From: Pacificimonas sp963710205
GTDB taxonomy: Bacteria > Pseudomonadota > Alphaproteobacteria > Sphingomonadales > Sphingomonadaceae
NCBI GenBank assembly: GCA_963710205.1
Contig: CAVPZG010000001.1
Location: forward strand, 62,001 to 126,000
Direction of reading: 5' to 3'
Length of the DNA: 64,000 nt
The position numbers and the translations under genes were made by a program. Positions 17,047 to 25,572 of the stretch are shown piece after piece. The notes beneath the pieces are model-generated. The model had not been told where the DNA came from. It did no database searches and was given only the letters and a program-made list of their open reading frames with translations. Within the stretch, counting starts at the first letter, position 1, and every line of letters begins with the position of its first letter.

Positions 17047-17688
17047 CTATTCCTCCGCCGCCTTCCCCTTGGCAAGCCTGTTGTCTGTGAGAAGGCCGCG
17101 CAGATAGACCTCCGCCTCGGCCCAGTCGTCAATTCGCGCATGCGCGTCGGGGGCTGGCGGCAGCATGGTCCGCAGCTGCGCATCGCCGACCATGTGGATG
17201 CGATGCACGTGCGGAACTTCGGCCTTCACACTGGTGTGATGCGGCGGCAGGTCGTCGATGAAAACGGCGGCGGGCTCACCATGTTCGCTCAGCAGCCGCT
17301 TCAGCGCAGGACCTTTCGGGCCGCGATTGGTGAACACTTCATAGTCCATGCCCAGCGTCTTCAGCTGTGCGCGGCGCTCGGCCTGAAAACGCGCCTCGAT
17401 ATTCGTCAGGATGACGATGTCATAATCAAGCGACAGGCTGGCCAGCGCATCGGCAGCGCCCGGCGCCGCCGTCTGCCGGTGCATGCCCGAAAGGAAGAAG
17501 TCGTCGAGCAGTGCCGGCACATGCTCGTCTGCGATCACGCCATTATCGCTGCGGCGCCGAATATTTCCCGACAGCGCGAAGCTGTCCAGGCTAAGCACCA
17601 TGTCATGCGCTTCGTCGAGATGCGCGGTAAACGGAGCGAGGAAATCCACGAGAACCTCGTCGCAGTCGGAAATCAGCAGTGGCTTCAT
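17047..17688 (-). CDS. HAD-family hydrolase-like protein
   Basis: The 213-residue protein starts MKPLLISDCDEVLVDF, a HAD motif I (D-x-D-x-[VT]) with Glu in place of the usual Gly. Motif II is VILTNIEA, and motif III/IV is VFIDDLPPHHTS. These are the features of a haloacid-dehalogenase-fold phosphatase. The start overlaps the DUF3572 stop by four bases, so they are coupled. Substrate is not known. It is part of the DUF3572-HAD-RidA-GDPD run on the minus strand. Confidence 0.75.
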   Translation of the reverse strand: MKPLLISDCDEVLVDFLAPFTAHLDEAHDMVLSLDSFALSGNIRRRSDNGVIADEHVPALLDDFFLSGMHRQTAAPGAADALASLSLDYDIVILTNIEARFQAERRAQLKTLGMDYEVFTNRGPKGPALKRLLSEHGEPAAVFIDDLPPHHTSVKAEVPHVHRIHMVGDAQLRTMLPPAPDAHARIDDWAEAEVYLRGLLTDNRLAKGKAAEE

Positions 17689-17987
17689 GCGCCTGCTCCC
17701 AGCTGCACGCACGCCGCCATCAGCCGGTCCGGCCGAACGCCAATGGCGTCGGCGCAGGCGAGGAGGTCAGGTTCATGCCCCGCCAGAAAGTCGAGCGCCG
17801 CCATCTGGACTGCCGGACCCGTCAGGCCGGACCGCAATTCCGACGGCGTCAGTCCACTGAGATCGAGGAACCGGCCCAGAAGTGCCTCGTCTGCGGCGAT
17901 ATGCGTGATGACGCGGATCGCCAGGATGTCCGCACCGGATCCTTCCGCTAAACTGTCGCCTTGATTAACGTCTTGAAAGGGGTTCAT
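17685..17987 (-). CDS. DUF3572 protein
   Basis: The 100-residue protein fits DUF3572, a short alphaproteobacterial family often encoded divergent from divK. It is helical (ILAIRVITHIAADEALLGRFLDLSGL; DFLAGHEPDLLACADAIGV) without catalytic motifs. The gene is divergent from divK and shares its 76-base promoter region, and it overlaps the HAD gene downstream as ATGA. Function is unknown; the conserved neighbourhood hints at a cell-cycle link. Confidence 0.72.
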   Translation of the reverse strand: MNPFQDVNQGDSLAEGSGADILAIRVITHIAADEALLGRFLDLSGLTPSELRSGLTGPAVQMAALDFLAGHEPDLLACADAIGVRPDRLMAACVQLGAGA

Positions 17988-18063
17988 TCAGGATAAGCCT
18001 GCTAATAGAGATTACGGACGTGTAAGGGACCAGACACGCTCGTCCCACGGGAAGGCATTGTAA

Positions 18064-18429
18064 ATGACGAAGACCGTCCTCGTCGTCGAGGATAATGATC
18101 TCAACATGAAGTTGTTCTGCGATTTGCTGGACGCGCATGGTTATGAGACGATGCAGACCAGGGATGGGCGCCGTGTTCTCGATTTGGTGCGCGAGCGGCG
18201 TCCCGACCTCATCCTGATGGATATTCAGCTGCCGGAAGTATCCGGGCTGGAAGTGACCGGCTGGCTGAAGGCGGATGCCGAATTCGCGGACATCCCCGTG
18301 ATCGCCGTAACCGCCTTTGCGATGAAGGGTGACGAGGAGCGCATAAAGGCGGGCGGCTGCGAGGCGTATATCGCCAAACCGATTTCGGTGGGCCGGTTTA
18401 TTGAGATGGTGGGACGTTATATAAAGTGA
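18064..18429 (+). CDS. divK: cell-cycle response regulator DivK
   Basis: The 121-residue single-domain response regulator has the DivK N-terminus KTVLVVEDNDLNMKLFCDLLDAHGYET, the phosphoacceptor Asp in LILMDIQLPEVSG, the conserved Thr/Ala in AVTAFAMKGDEE and Lys in YIAKPISV. In alphaproteobacteria DivK~P reprogrammes CckA through DivL to control CtrA. It is followed, with a GTGA overlap, by pleD, exactly the Caulobacter order. Confidence 0.95.
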   Translation: MTKTVLVVEDNDLNMKLFCDLLDAHGYETMQTRDGRRVLDLVRERRPDLILMDIQLPEVSGLEVTGWLKADAEFADIPVIAVTAFAMKGDEERIKAGGCEAYIAKPISVGRFIEMVGRYIK

Positions 18430-19802
18430 GTGCACGTATCCTTGTCGTCGACGACATGCCGGTGAACCGCATGTTGCTGGAGGCCATTCTTGAAGATGAA
18501 TATTTTGAAGTCCTGACGGCAGCCAACGGCGCCGAGGCGGTGGACACGGCCCTGCGCGAGGGGCCTGACCTCATCCTGATGGATGTGATGATGCCCGACG
18601 AGAATGGCTTTTCCGTAACGCGCAGGCTCAAGACGCAGGCGGACACGCGCGATATTCCCGTCATCCTGGTGACCGCGCGGTCCGATCCCGATGCCCGTGC
18701 GGAGGGGCTGCTTGCCGGGGCGGACGATTTCGTGACCAAGCCGATCAGTGGGCCTGAACTGGTCGCCCGCGTGCGTTCAATCCTGAATTACAAGCGCATC
18801 GCGGATGAACTCGCCCTTCCCGGTACGAACGGGAAACTACTGGTCGATATCGACAGTCATGTAAGTGATGACCGTGCGCTCAGAATAGCGCTGATCGACA
18901 ATATGGCCGCGCCGCTGACACAGCTTCGGGCGCAGCTTGCGGCCTTTGGCGAAGTGCGCACCCTGCCCCTTGCCGGCGCGCTGGAGACGCTTCGCAAATC
19001 GAGCGTCGATCTGGTCGCGTTGCCCATCGGCGCGCGGGATTCCGATGGTCTGCGCCTGCTGTCGCGCCTGCGCGGCCATGCCGAAACACGCGACCTTCCG
19101 ATCCTGGCCGCCAGCATAGACGATCATGTCGATCCGCTGGTGCGCGCCTTTGAAATCGGAGCCAGCGACTGTCTGCACCTCCCCGCCCACAACGTCGAGG
19201 TGGAAACGCGCGTCCGTGCCCTGCTCCGCCGGAAACAGGCGACCGACCGGCTGCGCTCCAGCATCCACCTCAGTATGCGGCTGGCGACCACGGACGCCGT
19301 GACCGGATTGTACAACCGCCATTACCTGTCCCAGCAGCTCGACATCCTGATCGCGGCGGCGCATGCCGACAATCGCCCGCTCTCGCTGATCCTGTTCGAT
19401 CTCGACGATTTCAAGCGCGTCAACGACAGGCATGGGCACCATGCCGGTGACCGCATCCTGCAAAAGGTCGCGGAGCTGATCGCCACAAATGTGCGCGGTG
19501 TCGATATCGCGGCTCGCTATGGCGGCGAGGAATTCGCGGTCGTCATGCCCGGCCTCGGCCTGGACGGCGCCATGCAGGTGGCGGAACGTATCCGGTCAAT
19601 ACTCGAAAAAGGCGGGCCGCCGCCGCCTGGCCTCGAGAATATCGACATCACGACGAGCGGCGGCGTTGCCACACTGTCGCGCGGCGATGATGCCAAGACG
19701 CTTCTCGCGAACGCCGACGACGCGCTTTACACTGCGAAATCGGCAGGCCGGAACTGTGTCAGATGCGACAGGGACAGTGCGGGATCTTCGATTCTCGCCT
19801 GA
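18426..19802 (+). CDS. pleD: diguanylate cyclase response regulator PleD
   Basis: The 458-residue protein has a REC domain (RILVVDDMPVNR, LILMDVMMPDENGF, FVTKPIS), a second degenerate REC domain (about residues 150-270, phosphoacceptor Asp not evident) and a GGDEF domain with the active site RYGGEEFAVVMPG. The inhibitory I-site RxxD is present as RGVD five residues before GGEEF. This is the PleD architecture: phosphorylation drives dimerisation and c-di-GMP synthesis. Start is GTG 18426 overlapping divK. Confidence 0.95.
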   Translation: MSARILVVDDMPVNRMLLEAILEDEYFEVLTAANGAEAVDTALREGPDLILMDVMMPDENGFSVTRRLKTQADTRDIPVILVTARSDPDARAEGLLAGADDFVTKPISGPELVARVRSILNYKRIADELALPGTNGKLLVDIDSHVSDDRALRIALIDNMAAPLTQLRAQLAAFGEVRTLPLAGALETLRKSSVDLVALPIGARDSDGLRLLSRLRGHAETRDLPILAASIDDHVDPLVRAFEIGASDCLHLPAHNVEVETRVRALLRRKQATDRLRSSIHLSMRLATTDAVTGLYNRHYLSQQLDILIAAAHADNRPLSLILFDLDDFKRVNDRHGHHAGDRILQKVAELIATNVRGVDIAARYGGEEFAVVMPGLGLDGAMQVAERIRSILEKGGPPPPGLENIDITTSGGVATLSRGDDAKTLLANADDALYTAKSAGRNCVRCDRDSAGSSILA

Positions 19803-19865
19803 CGCCCTGCGCGCCTGCGGCCTCGTCTGAACAGCGAAGGCCGGTGAACAGCGAAGCCTGCGGGA

Positions 19866-20033
19866 TTACTTGATCTTGGCTTCCTTGAACTCGACATGCT
19901 TGCGCAGGACGGGATCATATTTGCGGAAGGTCATCTTCTCTGTGATGTTCCGCGGATTTTTCTTCGTCGTGTAGAACGCGCCCGTGCCTTCGGACGATAC
20001 GAGCTTGATCTTGACGGTTGCCGGTTTGGCCAT
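19866..20033 (-). CDS. rpmG: 50S ribosomal protein L33
   Basis: The 55-residue product starts MAKPATVKIKLVSSEGTGAF and continues with FYTTKKNPRNITEKM and KYDPVLRKHVEF, the L33 pattern of proteobacteria. The zinc-ribbon cysteines are absent, the usual C-minus form. The gene stands alone between pleD and dinB. It is too short to overlap any alternative gene, and the stop TAA and start ATG are unambiguous. Confidence 0.95.
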   Translation of the reverse strand: MAKPATVKIKLVSSEGTGAFYTTKKNPRNITEKMTFRKYDPVLRKHVEFKEAKIK

Positions 20034-20135
20034 GACGCCCTCTTTTCAGGATAAATAGAAAAAGCGGCAACTCTTATCGGGCCACCGCTCCAGATGGGCC
20101 GCAATTGCCGAAACCCGCGGCAAAAGTCAATGTCG

Positions 20136-21266
20136 TCAGACGCCCAGTTCCAGCTGTCCCTTCGCCGCTTTCTCTTCGGGCGTCCCATCGTCCCGCCTTA
20201 CAAGTCCCGAAAGGGTCAACCCCAGCAGCCGCACCCCCTTTGGCACCGGCAGTTGCTGGATCAAAAGATGATGTCCCACCCGCGCGAATGTCGCCCGGTC
20301 GGCAACGGGCGCGGCAAAACTCTGTGCCCGGGTGATTTGCTGGAAGTCGGCGAACTTCATCTTCAGCGTGACCGTTCGTCCGCTCGCATCGTTGGCCTCG
20401 ATGCGTTCCCAGACCGCCTCGATGATTCGCGCCAGGGCCTCCGACAGGTCTTCTTCCGACGTGAAATCCTCCGAAAAGGTGCGCTCCGCCCCGATCGATT
20501 TGCGCACACGGCTGGCGCGCACGGGACGATCGTCGATGCCCCGCGCGGCCCGGTAATAATAATCCGCCGACTTACCGAAATTCGCCTTCAGAAAGTCCAT
20601 GTCCTTTGCGGCAAGGTCGGCGCCCGTCTCGATGCCCATCTGCGCCATCTTCCTCTGCGTCACCGGGCCGACGCCATGGAAGCGTTTCACCGGCAGACCC
20701 TGAACGAAGGCGGCCCCCTGCGCCGGACGAATGACGCAGATGCCGTTGGGCTTGTTCTGGTCGCTCGCCAGCTTCGCGAGAAACTTATTATAGCTGACGC
20801 CTGCGGATGCCGTCAGCCTGGTCGTCTCATATATCCGCGCGCGGATTTCCTCCGCGATTTCCGTTGCCGGTCGCCCCACGTCGCTGACGTCCAGATAGGC
20901 TTCGTCAAGCGACAGCGGCTCAACGAGGTCGGTATAGGACCGAAAAATCTCCCTGACCTGCCCGGACACCTCGCGATAGACATCGAAATTCGATTTGACG
21001 AAAATCAGGCCCGGGCAAAGCCGCGCCGCCGTCACCGATGGCATGGCGGACCGGACACCGAACGCGCGCGCCTCATAGCTGGCCGCAGCGACCACGCCCC
21101 GGGCCTTTGACCCGCCCACCGCCACCGGCTTGCCGCGCAATTCAGGATTGTCGCGCTGCTCCACGCTCGCGAAAAACGCATCCATGTCCACATGGATGAT
21201 CTTCCGGAGCGGCGGCGCCGCCGCGTGGTGATTGGGATCGGATTCGCTGCTCACGCGCCATCCCAT
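20136..21266 (-). CDS. dinB: DNA polymerase IV
   Basis: The Y-family polymerase has the catalytic motifs IIHVDMDAFFASVEQRD and VEPLSLDEAYLDVSD, the fingers motif SYEARAFGVRSAMP, the HhH region LPVKRFHGVGPVTQRKM and a little-finger domain. It carries out error-prone lesion bypass. I start it at ATG 21266 (MGWRVSSESD), although GTG 21254 is close by; the longer frame to 21323 would run into the Hpt promoter. The C-terminus (EKAAKGQLELGV) probably carries the beta-clamp-binding QLELGV motif. Confidence 0.93.
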   Translation of the reverse strand: MGWRVSSESDPNHHAAAPPLRKIIHVDMDAFFASVEQRDNPELRGKPVAVGGSKARGVVAAASYEARAFGVRSAMPSVTAARLCPGLIFVKSNFDVYREVSGQVREIFRSYTDLVEPLSLDEAYLDVSDVGRPATEIAEEIRARIYETTRLTASAGVSYNKFLAKLASDQNKPNGICVIRPAQGAAFVQGLPVKRFHGVGPVTQRKMAQMGIETGADLAAKDMDFLKANFGKSADYYYRAARGIDDRPVRASRVRKSIGAERTFSEDFTSEEDLSEALARIIEAVWERIEANDASGRTVTLKMKFADFQQITRAQSFAAPVADRATFARVGHHLLIQQLPVPKGVRLLGLTLSGLVRRDDGTPEEKAAKGQLELGV

Positions 21267-21325
21267 AACGCAATTCGCGCTGGCGATTAACGCTGCGTCA
21301 AGTCTGGCGGCACTAAGGCGCACCT

Positions 21326-21583
21326 ATGGAAGCTGAAGATTTCGAGATCGTCCGCGAGGAGCTTGAGGCCCGGCTGCAGGCCATGACCGGCCTCGTCGAT
21401 GCGCAGGCGTTCGTCCGGGAACTGCATTCGCTGAAGGGCATCGCCCTCGCTTATGGTCTGAAAGGCTTCGCCGAAGCGGCGCATTTGCTGGAAGATCGCG
21501 TCGCCGGGGGCGCAAATCCCAAGACGCTGAGCCCGCACCTCGCAGCCTTGGGCCGGGAACTGGATTTCAGCGAGGCTGCCTAG
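21326..21583 (+). CDS. Hpt-like histidine phosphotransfer protein
   Basis: The 85-residue all-helical protein carries the Hpt signature around residue 34: RELHSLKGIALAYGLKGFAEAAHLLED, fitting H-x-L-K-G...G...L......LE with the phosphorylatable His in HSLKG. It is divergent from dinB and has no kinase or regulator next to it. It could pass phosphoryl groups in the chain that includes the orphan kinase at 13,417 or other kinases, but no partner can be named from the sequence. Confidence 0.68.
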   Translation: MEAEDFEIVREELEARLQAMTGLVDAQAFVRELHSLKGIALAYGLKGFAEAAHLLEDRVAGGANPKTLSPHLAALGRELDFSEAA

Positions 21584-21601
21584 GGCAGAATCGGATCCGC
21601 C

Positions 21602-23785
21602 CTACCTCTTTCTGCCTTTACCGCTGGCCTTGCGCTTCGCCTTTGCATGCTTTCCGGCTTTGCCACCCTTCCGGTGGCCACCGCGCGGCGCGGCCGGATA
21701 GCCCTCGCCCGCGCCTTCGTCGGGCAATTCGTAGCGCAGGCCGCCCGTGACGGCATTGGCCTCCGCCAAACGCAGTTCCAGCCGTTGGCCCAGCTTGTAG
21801 GTTTGGCCGGTGCGGTCGCCGACGATGGTGCGACTGGCCTCATCGAAATTCCAGTAATCTGGCCCCAGTGAGCGCATGGGGAGAAGACCGTCACCACCGA
21901 CGCCGTCGACGGTTGCGAACAGACCGTGCCTGGTGACGCCTGTGACGCGCGCCGTAACGACATCGCCCTCCCGGTCAGACAGATAGGCCGCGACATACCG
22001 GTCGGTCGTATCGCGCTCTGCCTCCATCGCGCGGCGTTCCGTCTTTGAAATATGCTCCGAAACCTCGGCCAGCGCGTCCAGATCCATGTCGCCAAGGCCG
22101 CCCTCGCCCAGCCTGTAGGCACTGACCAGCGCCCGGTGAACGAGCGTGTCGGAATAGCGGCGGATGGGCGATGTGAAATGCGCGTAACTTGCCAGGGACA
22201 GGCCGAAATGGCCCAGCCGTTCGGTCCCGTAATAGGCTGCGGTCTGGCTCCGCAGCACCTCGATACTGACCTGTTCGCGGATCAGCGGGTCGTCGATACC
22301 GACCAGCACCTTCGCGAACATGGCGGGTTTCACCACCTGGCCCTTGGCGAGGGGGATACCCAGAGTCTTCAGATATTCCCGCAGGCCATCGATCTTTTCC
22401 GCGCTTGGCGTTTCATGCGCGCGGTACACGACGGGGGAGCGCTTCTTCTCCAGCGCCTGGGCGGCGGCGACATTGGCCGCGATCATATAGTCCTCGACCA
22501 TCTTGTGCGCGTCGAGGCGCTCGCGCAGGCCGATGCGGACGACCCTGCCATGTTCATCAAGTTCGATCTGACGTTCCGGCAGGTCCAGTTCCAGCGGTTC
22601 GCGCCGCGCCCTTGCCTTGTGAAGCGCGTGCCAGCAGTCCCACAGCGCCTCGATCCCCTGATGGTCCGCCGCGTCCTCATAGGCGATATTGGCCGCACAG
22701 CGGATGACGGCGCGTTTGAACGTCCAGCCCCGCAGCTCTCCATCCGGGGAAATATCCAGGTGACAGGCCATGACAGCCCGGTCTTCGTTTTCGACGATGG
22801 AGCAAGCTCCCGCCGAAAGGGTTTCCGGCAGCATCGGGACGACACGGTCCGGAAAATAGACACTGTTGCCGCGCTTCCGCGCTTCCCGGTCGAGCGCCGT
22901 GCCGGGGCGGACATAATAGCTGACATCGGCGATGGCGACGATCGCATGCCAGCCGCCGCCTTCCTTCTTCTCCGCCCATAAGGCATCGTCATGGTCGCGC
23001 GCATCTGCGGGATCGATGGTGATGATCGGCAGGTGGCGCAGATCCTCGCGCTCGTCTCCGAGTTTCAGTCGGGCGGCCTTTTCCGCCTCCGCCAGCACAT
23101 CCTCGGGAAAGACATGCGGGATACCTTTCGCATGAATGGCGATCAGCGAAATGGACTTCGGCGCGAACGGATCACCCAGCCGCGCCGTCACCACGGCGCC
23201 ACGGCCTTCTGCGCGCGCAAGCACCAGCTCGCCCTCGTCGGCGCTGCCCGGGTCCGTCACTTTCAGCATCTGCCGGACGCGCTTGTCGGTCGGCTGAAGA
23301 TACCAGCCCGAAGCATCGCGGCGCAGAACGCCCATCATTTCCTCGGCGGCGCGGCCGATACGCTTCATCACATGGCCGGTATAGCCGCGCCCGGTCTCCT
23401 CGATGCGGGCCAGCACACGGTCGCCCTCGCCAAGGGCGGACTGGCGCGCCCTGTGAGAACGTCCGTTTCCGCGCGCTTCCTTCATTCGCACACGCGGCGG
23501 CGGCACATCATGATCCCAGCTTTCCGGCGTGGCAAAGACCTGCCCGTCCTCAGCGCCGGTCACTTTCAGGACCGCCACACGCGGCAGCCCGCCGCCCTCG
23601 TGCACTTTCGACCCACGTCCCAGCTCTATGTCGCCAGCCGCCGCCATCTGCCGCAGAAGACGGCGCAGTTCGCGCCGGTCATCGCCCGTGATGCCAAACG
23701 CCTTGCCAATCTCACGCTTGCCGACGGCCTCTTTCGAGGACTTGACGAAATCGATGATCTGCTCGGGGCTGGGAAGCTTTGTCAT
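21602..23785 (-). CDS. rnr: ribonuclease R
   Basis: The 727-residue protein has the RNase R order: an N-terminal winged-helix region, cold-shock domains, the RNB catalytic domain with ITIDPADARDHDDALWAEK (Mg-binding Asp cluster), SYASFTSPIRRYSDTLVHRAL-like segment (here ASYAHFTSPIRRYSD) and an S1 domain followed by a Lys/Arg/Gly-rich tail (HRKGGKAGKHAKAKRKASGK). It is a processive 3'-5' exoribonuclease that degrades structured RNA and joins ribosome rescue. It stands alone with its promoter at the helicase side. Confidence 0.95.
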   Translation of the reverse strand: MTKLPSPEQIIDFVKSSKEAVGKREIGKAFGITGDDRRELRRLLRQMAAAGDIELGRGSKVHEGGGLPRVAVLKVTGAEDGQVFATPESWDHDVPPPRVRMKEARGNGRSHRARQSALGEGDRVLARIEETGRGYTGHVMKRIGRAAEEMMGVLRRDASGWYLQPTDKRVRQMLKVTDPGSADEGELVLARAEGRGAVVTARLGDPFAPKSISLIAIHAKGIPHVFPEDVLAEAEKAARLKLGDEREDLRHLPIITIDPADARDHDDALWAEKKEGGGWHAIVAIADVSYYVRPGTALDREARKRGNSVYFPDRVVPMLPETLSAGACSIVENEDRAVMACHLDISPDGELRGWTFKRAVIRCAANIAYEDAADHQGIEALWDCWHALHKARARREPLELDLPERQIELDEHGRVVRIGLRERLDAHKMVEDYMIAANVAAAQALEKKRSPVVYRAHETPSAEKIDGLREYLKTLGIPLAKGQVVKPAMFAKVLVGIDDPLIREQVSIEVLRSQTAAYYGTERLGHFGLSLASYAHFTSPIRRYSDTLVHRALVSAYRLGEGGLGDMDLDALAEVSEHISKTERRAMEAERDTTDRYVAAYLSDREGDVVTARVTGVTRHGLFATVDGVGGDGLLPMRSLGPDYWNFDEASRTIVGDRTGQTYKLGQRLELRLAEANAVTGGLRYELPDEGAGEGYPAAPRGGHRKGGKAGKHAKAKRKASGKGRKR

Positions 23786-23855
23786 GATGTCTTCCTAGGC
23801 CCTGGCGCAAAGTCGGCAAGCGCACGTCATTGACACGCCCGTCTTTCTCCACCAT

Positions 23856-23889
23856 ATGCCGCTTCAGCATCAATGCTGCACTGCGGCAT
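23856..23889 (+). promoter_or_regulatory. strong hairpin in the region between rnr and the helicase gene
   Basis: ATGCCGC at 23856-23862 pairs with GCGGCAT at 23883-23889, and inside them AGCAT (866-870) pairs with ATGCT (873-877) around a CA loop, leaving a small internal loop. It lies in the 292-base gap between divergent genes. The right arm ATGCTGCACTGCGGCAT also resembles the TGC-rich boxes upstream of the phasin gene. Function is not known; it could be an operator or part of a 5' leader. Confidence 0.5.
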
Positions 23890-24077
23890 GATAGCGGAAC
23901 GGCGTGAAGCGCTGGTGGAGAGACATCCGCCCTTGAGTTCCGCTTTGGGATGCACCCCATCCAAACGTCCTGATTCACGCGGGTCGTCACCACGCGTGAC
24001 GTGCCGCCGATACAGATTCGTGCAGCGCCGATACGCTTTGCGCGGTGTGAAGCCGCGCGCATGAAAGTATTCAGAAT

Positions 24078-25547
24078 ATGACCAGTTTTAAACAGATGAA
24101 CCTCGCAGACCCGCTGATCCGCGCGCTTGAGAGCGAAGGTTACGAAACCCCGACGCCGATCCAGGCCCAGACCATTCCCCTTGGTCTTCAGGGCAAGGAT
24201 ATCCTTGGGATCGCCCAGACGGGCACCGGCAAGACCGCGGCGTTCGCGCTTCCGATCCTCGACCGCTTTTCCCGCATTACCGCTAAGATCGCGCCGAAAC
24301 GCCCGCGTTGTCTGGTGCTTGCGCCAACGCGCGAACTGGCGACGCAGATCGCCGTCAGCTTCCGTACCTACGGGCGCTTCCTGCGCCTCTCCATCGAGAC
24401 CGCATTTGGCGGCGCGCCCGTCAACAAGCAGAAGCGCGCGCTGGAACGCGGCGTCGACATACTGGTGGCAACCCCCGGCCGCCTGATCGACCTTCTCGAA
24501 CAGCGTGCCCTGACTCTGGACGGCGTCGAGGTCCTCGTCCTCGACGAAGCCGACCAGATGCTCGACATGGGCTTCATCCACGCGCTGAAGCGCATCGTGC
24601 CGCTGGTTCCCAAAAAGCGCCAGACGCTTTTCTTTTCGGCGACCATGCCGAAGACGATCGCGCAGTTGGCAAGCCAGTTCCTGACCAATCCCGAACATGT
24701 GGCCGTGCAGCCAGCGGCCACGACGGCGGAGCGCGTCGAGCAGATGGCGACGTTCGTCAACCAGAATGAGAAGCAGGCGCTGCTGACCGTCACGCTGGAG
24801 CGCGAACCCGTCGAACGCGCGCTTGTGTTCACACGCACGAAGCACGGCGCCGACCGCGTCGTACGCCATCTTCTGGCCGCCGACATCAAGGCCGCCGCCA
24901 TTCATGGCAACAAGTCGCAGCCGCAGCGGGAACGCGCGCTGGAAGCGTTCCGTGAAGGAAAGTGCACCGTTCTCGTCGCCACCGACATCGCCGCGCGCGG
25001 GATCGATATCGACGGCGTCAGCCACGTCATCAATTTCGAGATTCCGAACGTGCCGGAACAATATGTCCACCGCATCGGCCGCACCGCGCGCGCGGGGGCC
25101 GACGGTCTTGCCATCAGCTTCGTCGCCAAGGATGAAAAACCCTATCTGCGCGACATTGAGAAGGTGACGCGGCAGAAGATCCAGATGGTACCGCTGCCAG
25201 AGAACTTCATGGAAGACGTCGCCCGCATCGGTGCGCTGAAACTGCCCCCCAAGAAATCGGGCGGCGAGTATCAGGGCGGACGCGGTGGCGGCGGCCGCGG
25301 CGGTCCCTCGGGCCAGCGCCGCAACAAGAAGCCGATCGCGCAGGCCACGCGCGAGGATCGCGGTCCACGTGCGAACCCGCGGGCGGACGCCCGTCCGGCA
25401 GTCGCCCCAAACCGGCGGGAAAACCGGCCAATGGTGGCTGGCGCGGCAAGGGCAGTGGCGGAAACAGTGCCGGGCAGCGCCGCTCGGGCGGTCCACGCCA
25501 GGGCTGACCCCGCACCCCTGTCGTCATTCCGGCCTTCGCCGGGATGA
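24078..25547 (+). CDS. DEAD-box RNA helicase (RhlE-like), apparent 3' frameshift
   Basis: The helicase core is complete: Q motif GYETPTPIQAQTIP, Walker A GIAQTGTGKTAAF, motif Ib ATPGRLIDLL, DEAD in LDEADQMLDMGF, SAT in FFSATMP and the motif VI region YVHRIGRTARAGA. It should unwind RNA in ribosome assembly or mRNA decay. After GGRGGGGRGGPSGQRR, the open frame runs on through the downstream palindromic repeat to 25547. Another frame gives a natural Gly/Arg/Ser tail (about residues ...GGWRGKGSGGNSAGQRR...) and stops at TGA 25505-25507, before the repeat. I infer a one-base deletion between about 25360 and 25420 and a true end near 25507. Confidence 0.9.
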   Translation: MTSFKQMNLADPLIRALESEGYETPTPIQAQTIPLGLQGKDILGIAQTGTGKTAAFALPILDRFSRITAKIAPKRPRCLVLAPTRELATQIAVSFRTYGRFLRLSIETAFGGAPVNKQKRALERGVDILVATPGRLIDLLEQRALTLDGVEVLVLDEADQMLDMGFIHALKRIVPLVPKKRQTLFFSATMPKTIAQLASQFLTNPEHVAVQPAATTAERVEQMATFVNQNEKQALLTVTLEREPVERALVFTRTKHGADRVVRHLLAADIKAAAIHGNKSQPQRERALEAFREGKCTVLVATDIAARGIDIDGVSHVINFEIPNVPEQYVHRIGRTARAGADGLAISFVAKDEKPYLRDIEKVTRQKIQMVPLPENFMEDVARIGALKLPPKKSGGEYQGGRGGGGRGGPSGQRRNKKPIAQATREDRGPRANPRADARPAVAPNRRENRPMVAGAARAVAETVPGSAARAVHARADPAPLSSFRPSPG

Positions 25548-25552
25548 CGACA
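25519..25552. repeat. CGTCATTCC-type palindrome after the helicase gene
   Basis: TGTCGTCATTCCGGC at 25519-25533 pairs with GCCGGGATGACGACA at 25538-25552 with one wobble pair around a CTTC loop. It is the perfect-hairpin form of the dispersed repeat seen at 5731-5819. It lies between the helicase and the TRIC gene and may act as a bidirectional terminator or mRNA-end stabiliser. Confidence 0.65.
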
Positions 25553-25572
25553 GAGGGTAAGAGGCCGCCTCC

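Noticed and set aside
23712..25496. 594-codon minus-strand frame opposite the helicase
   Set aside because: Antisense to the clear DEAD-box gene, with no recognisable domains.
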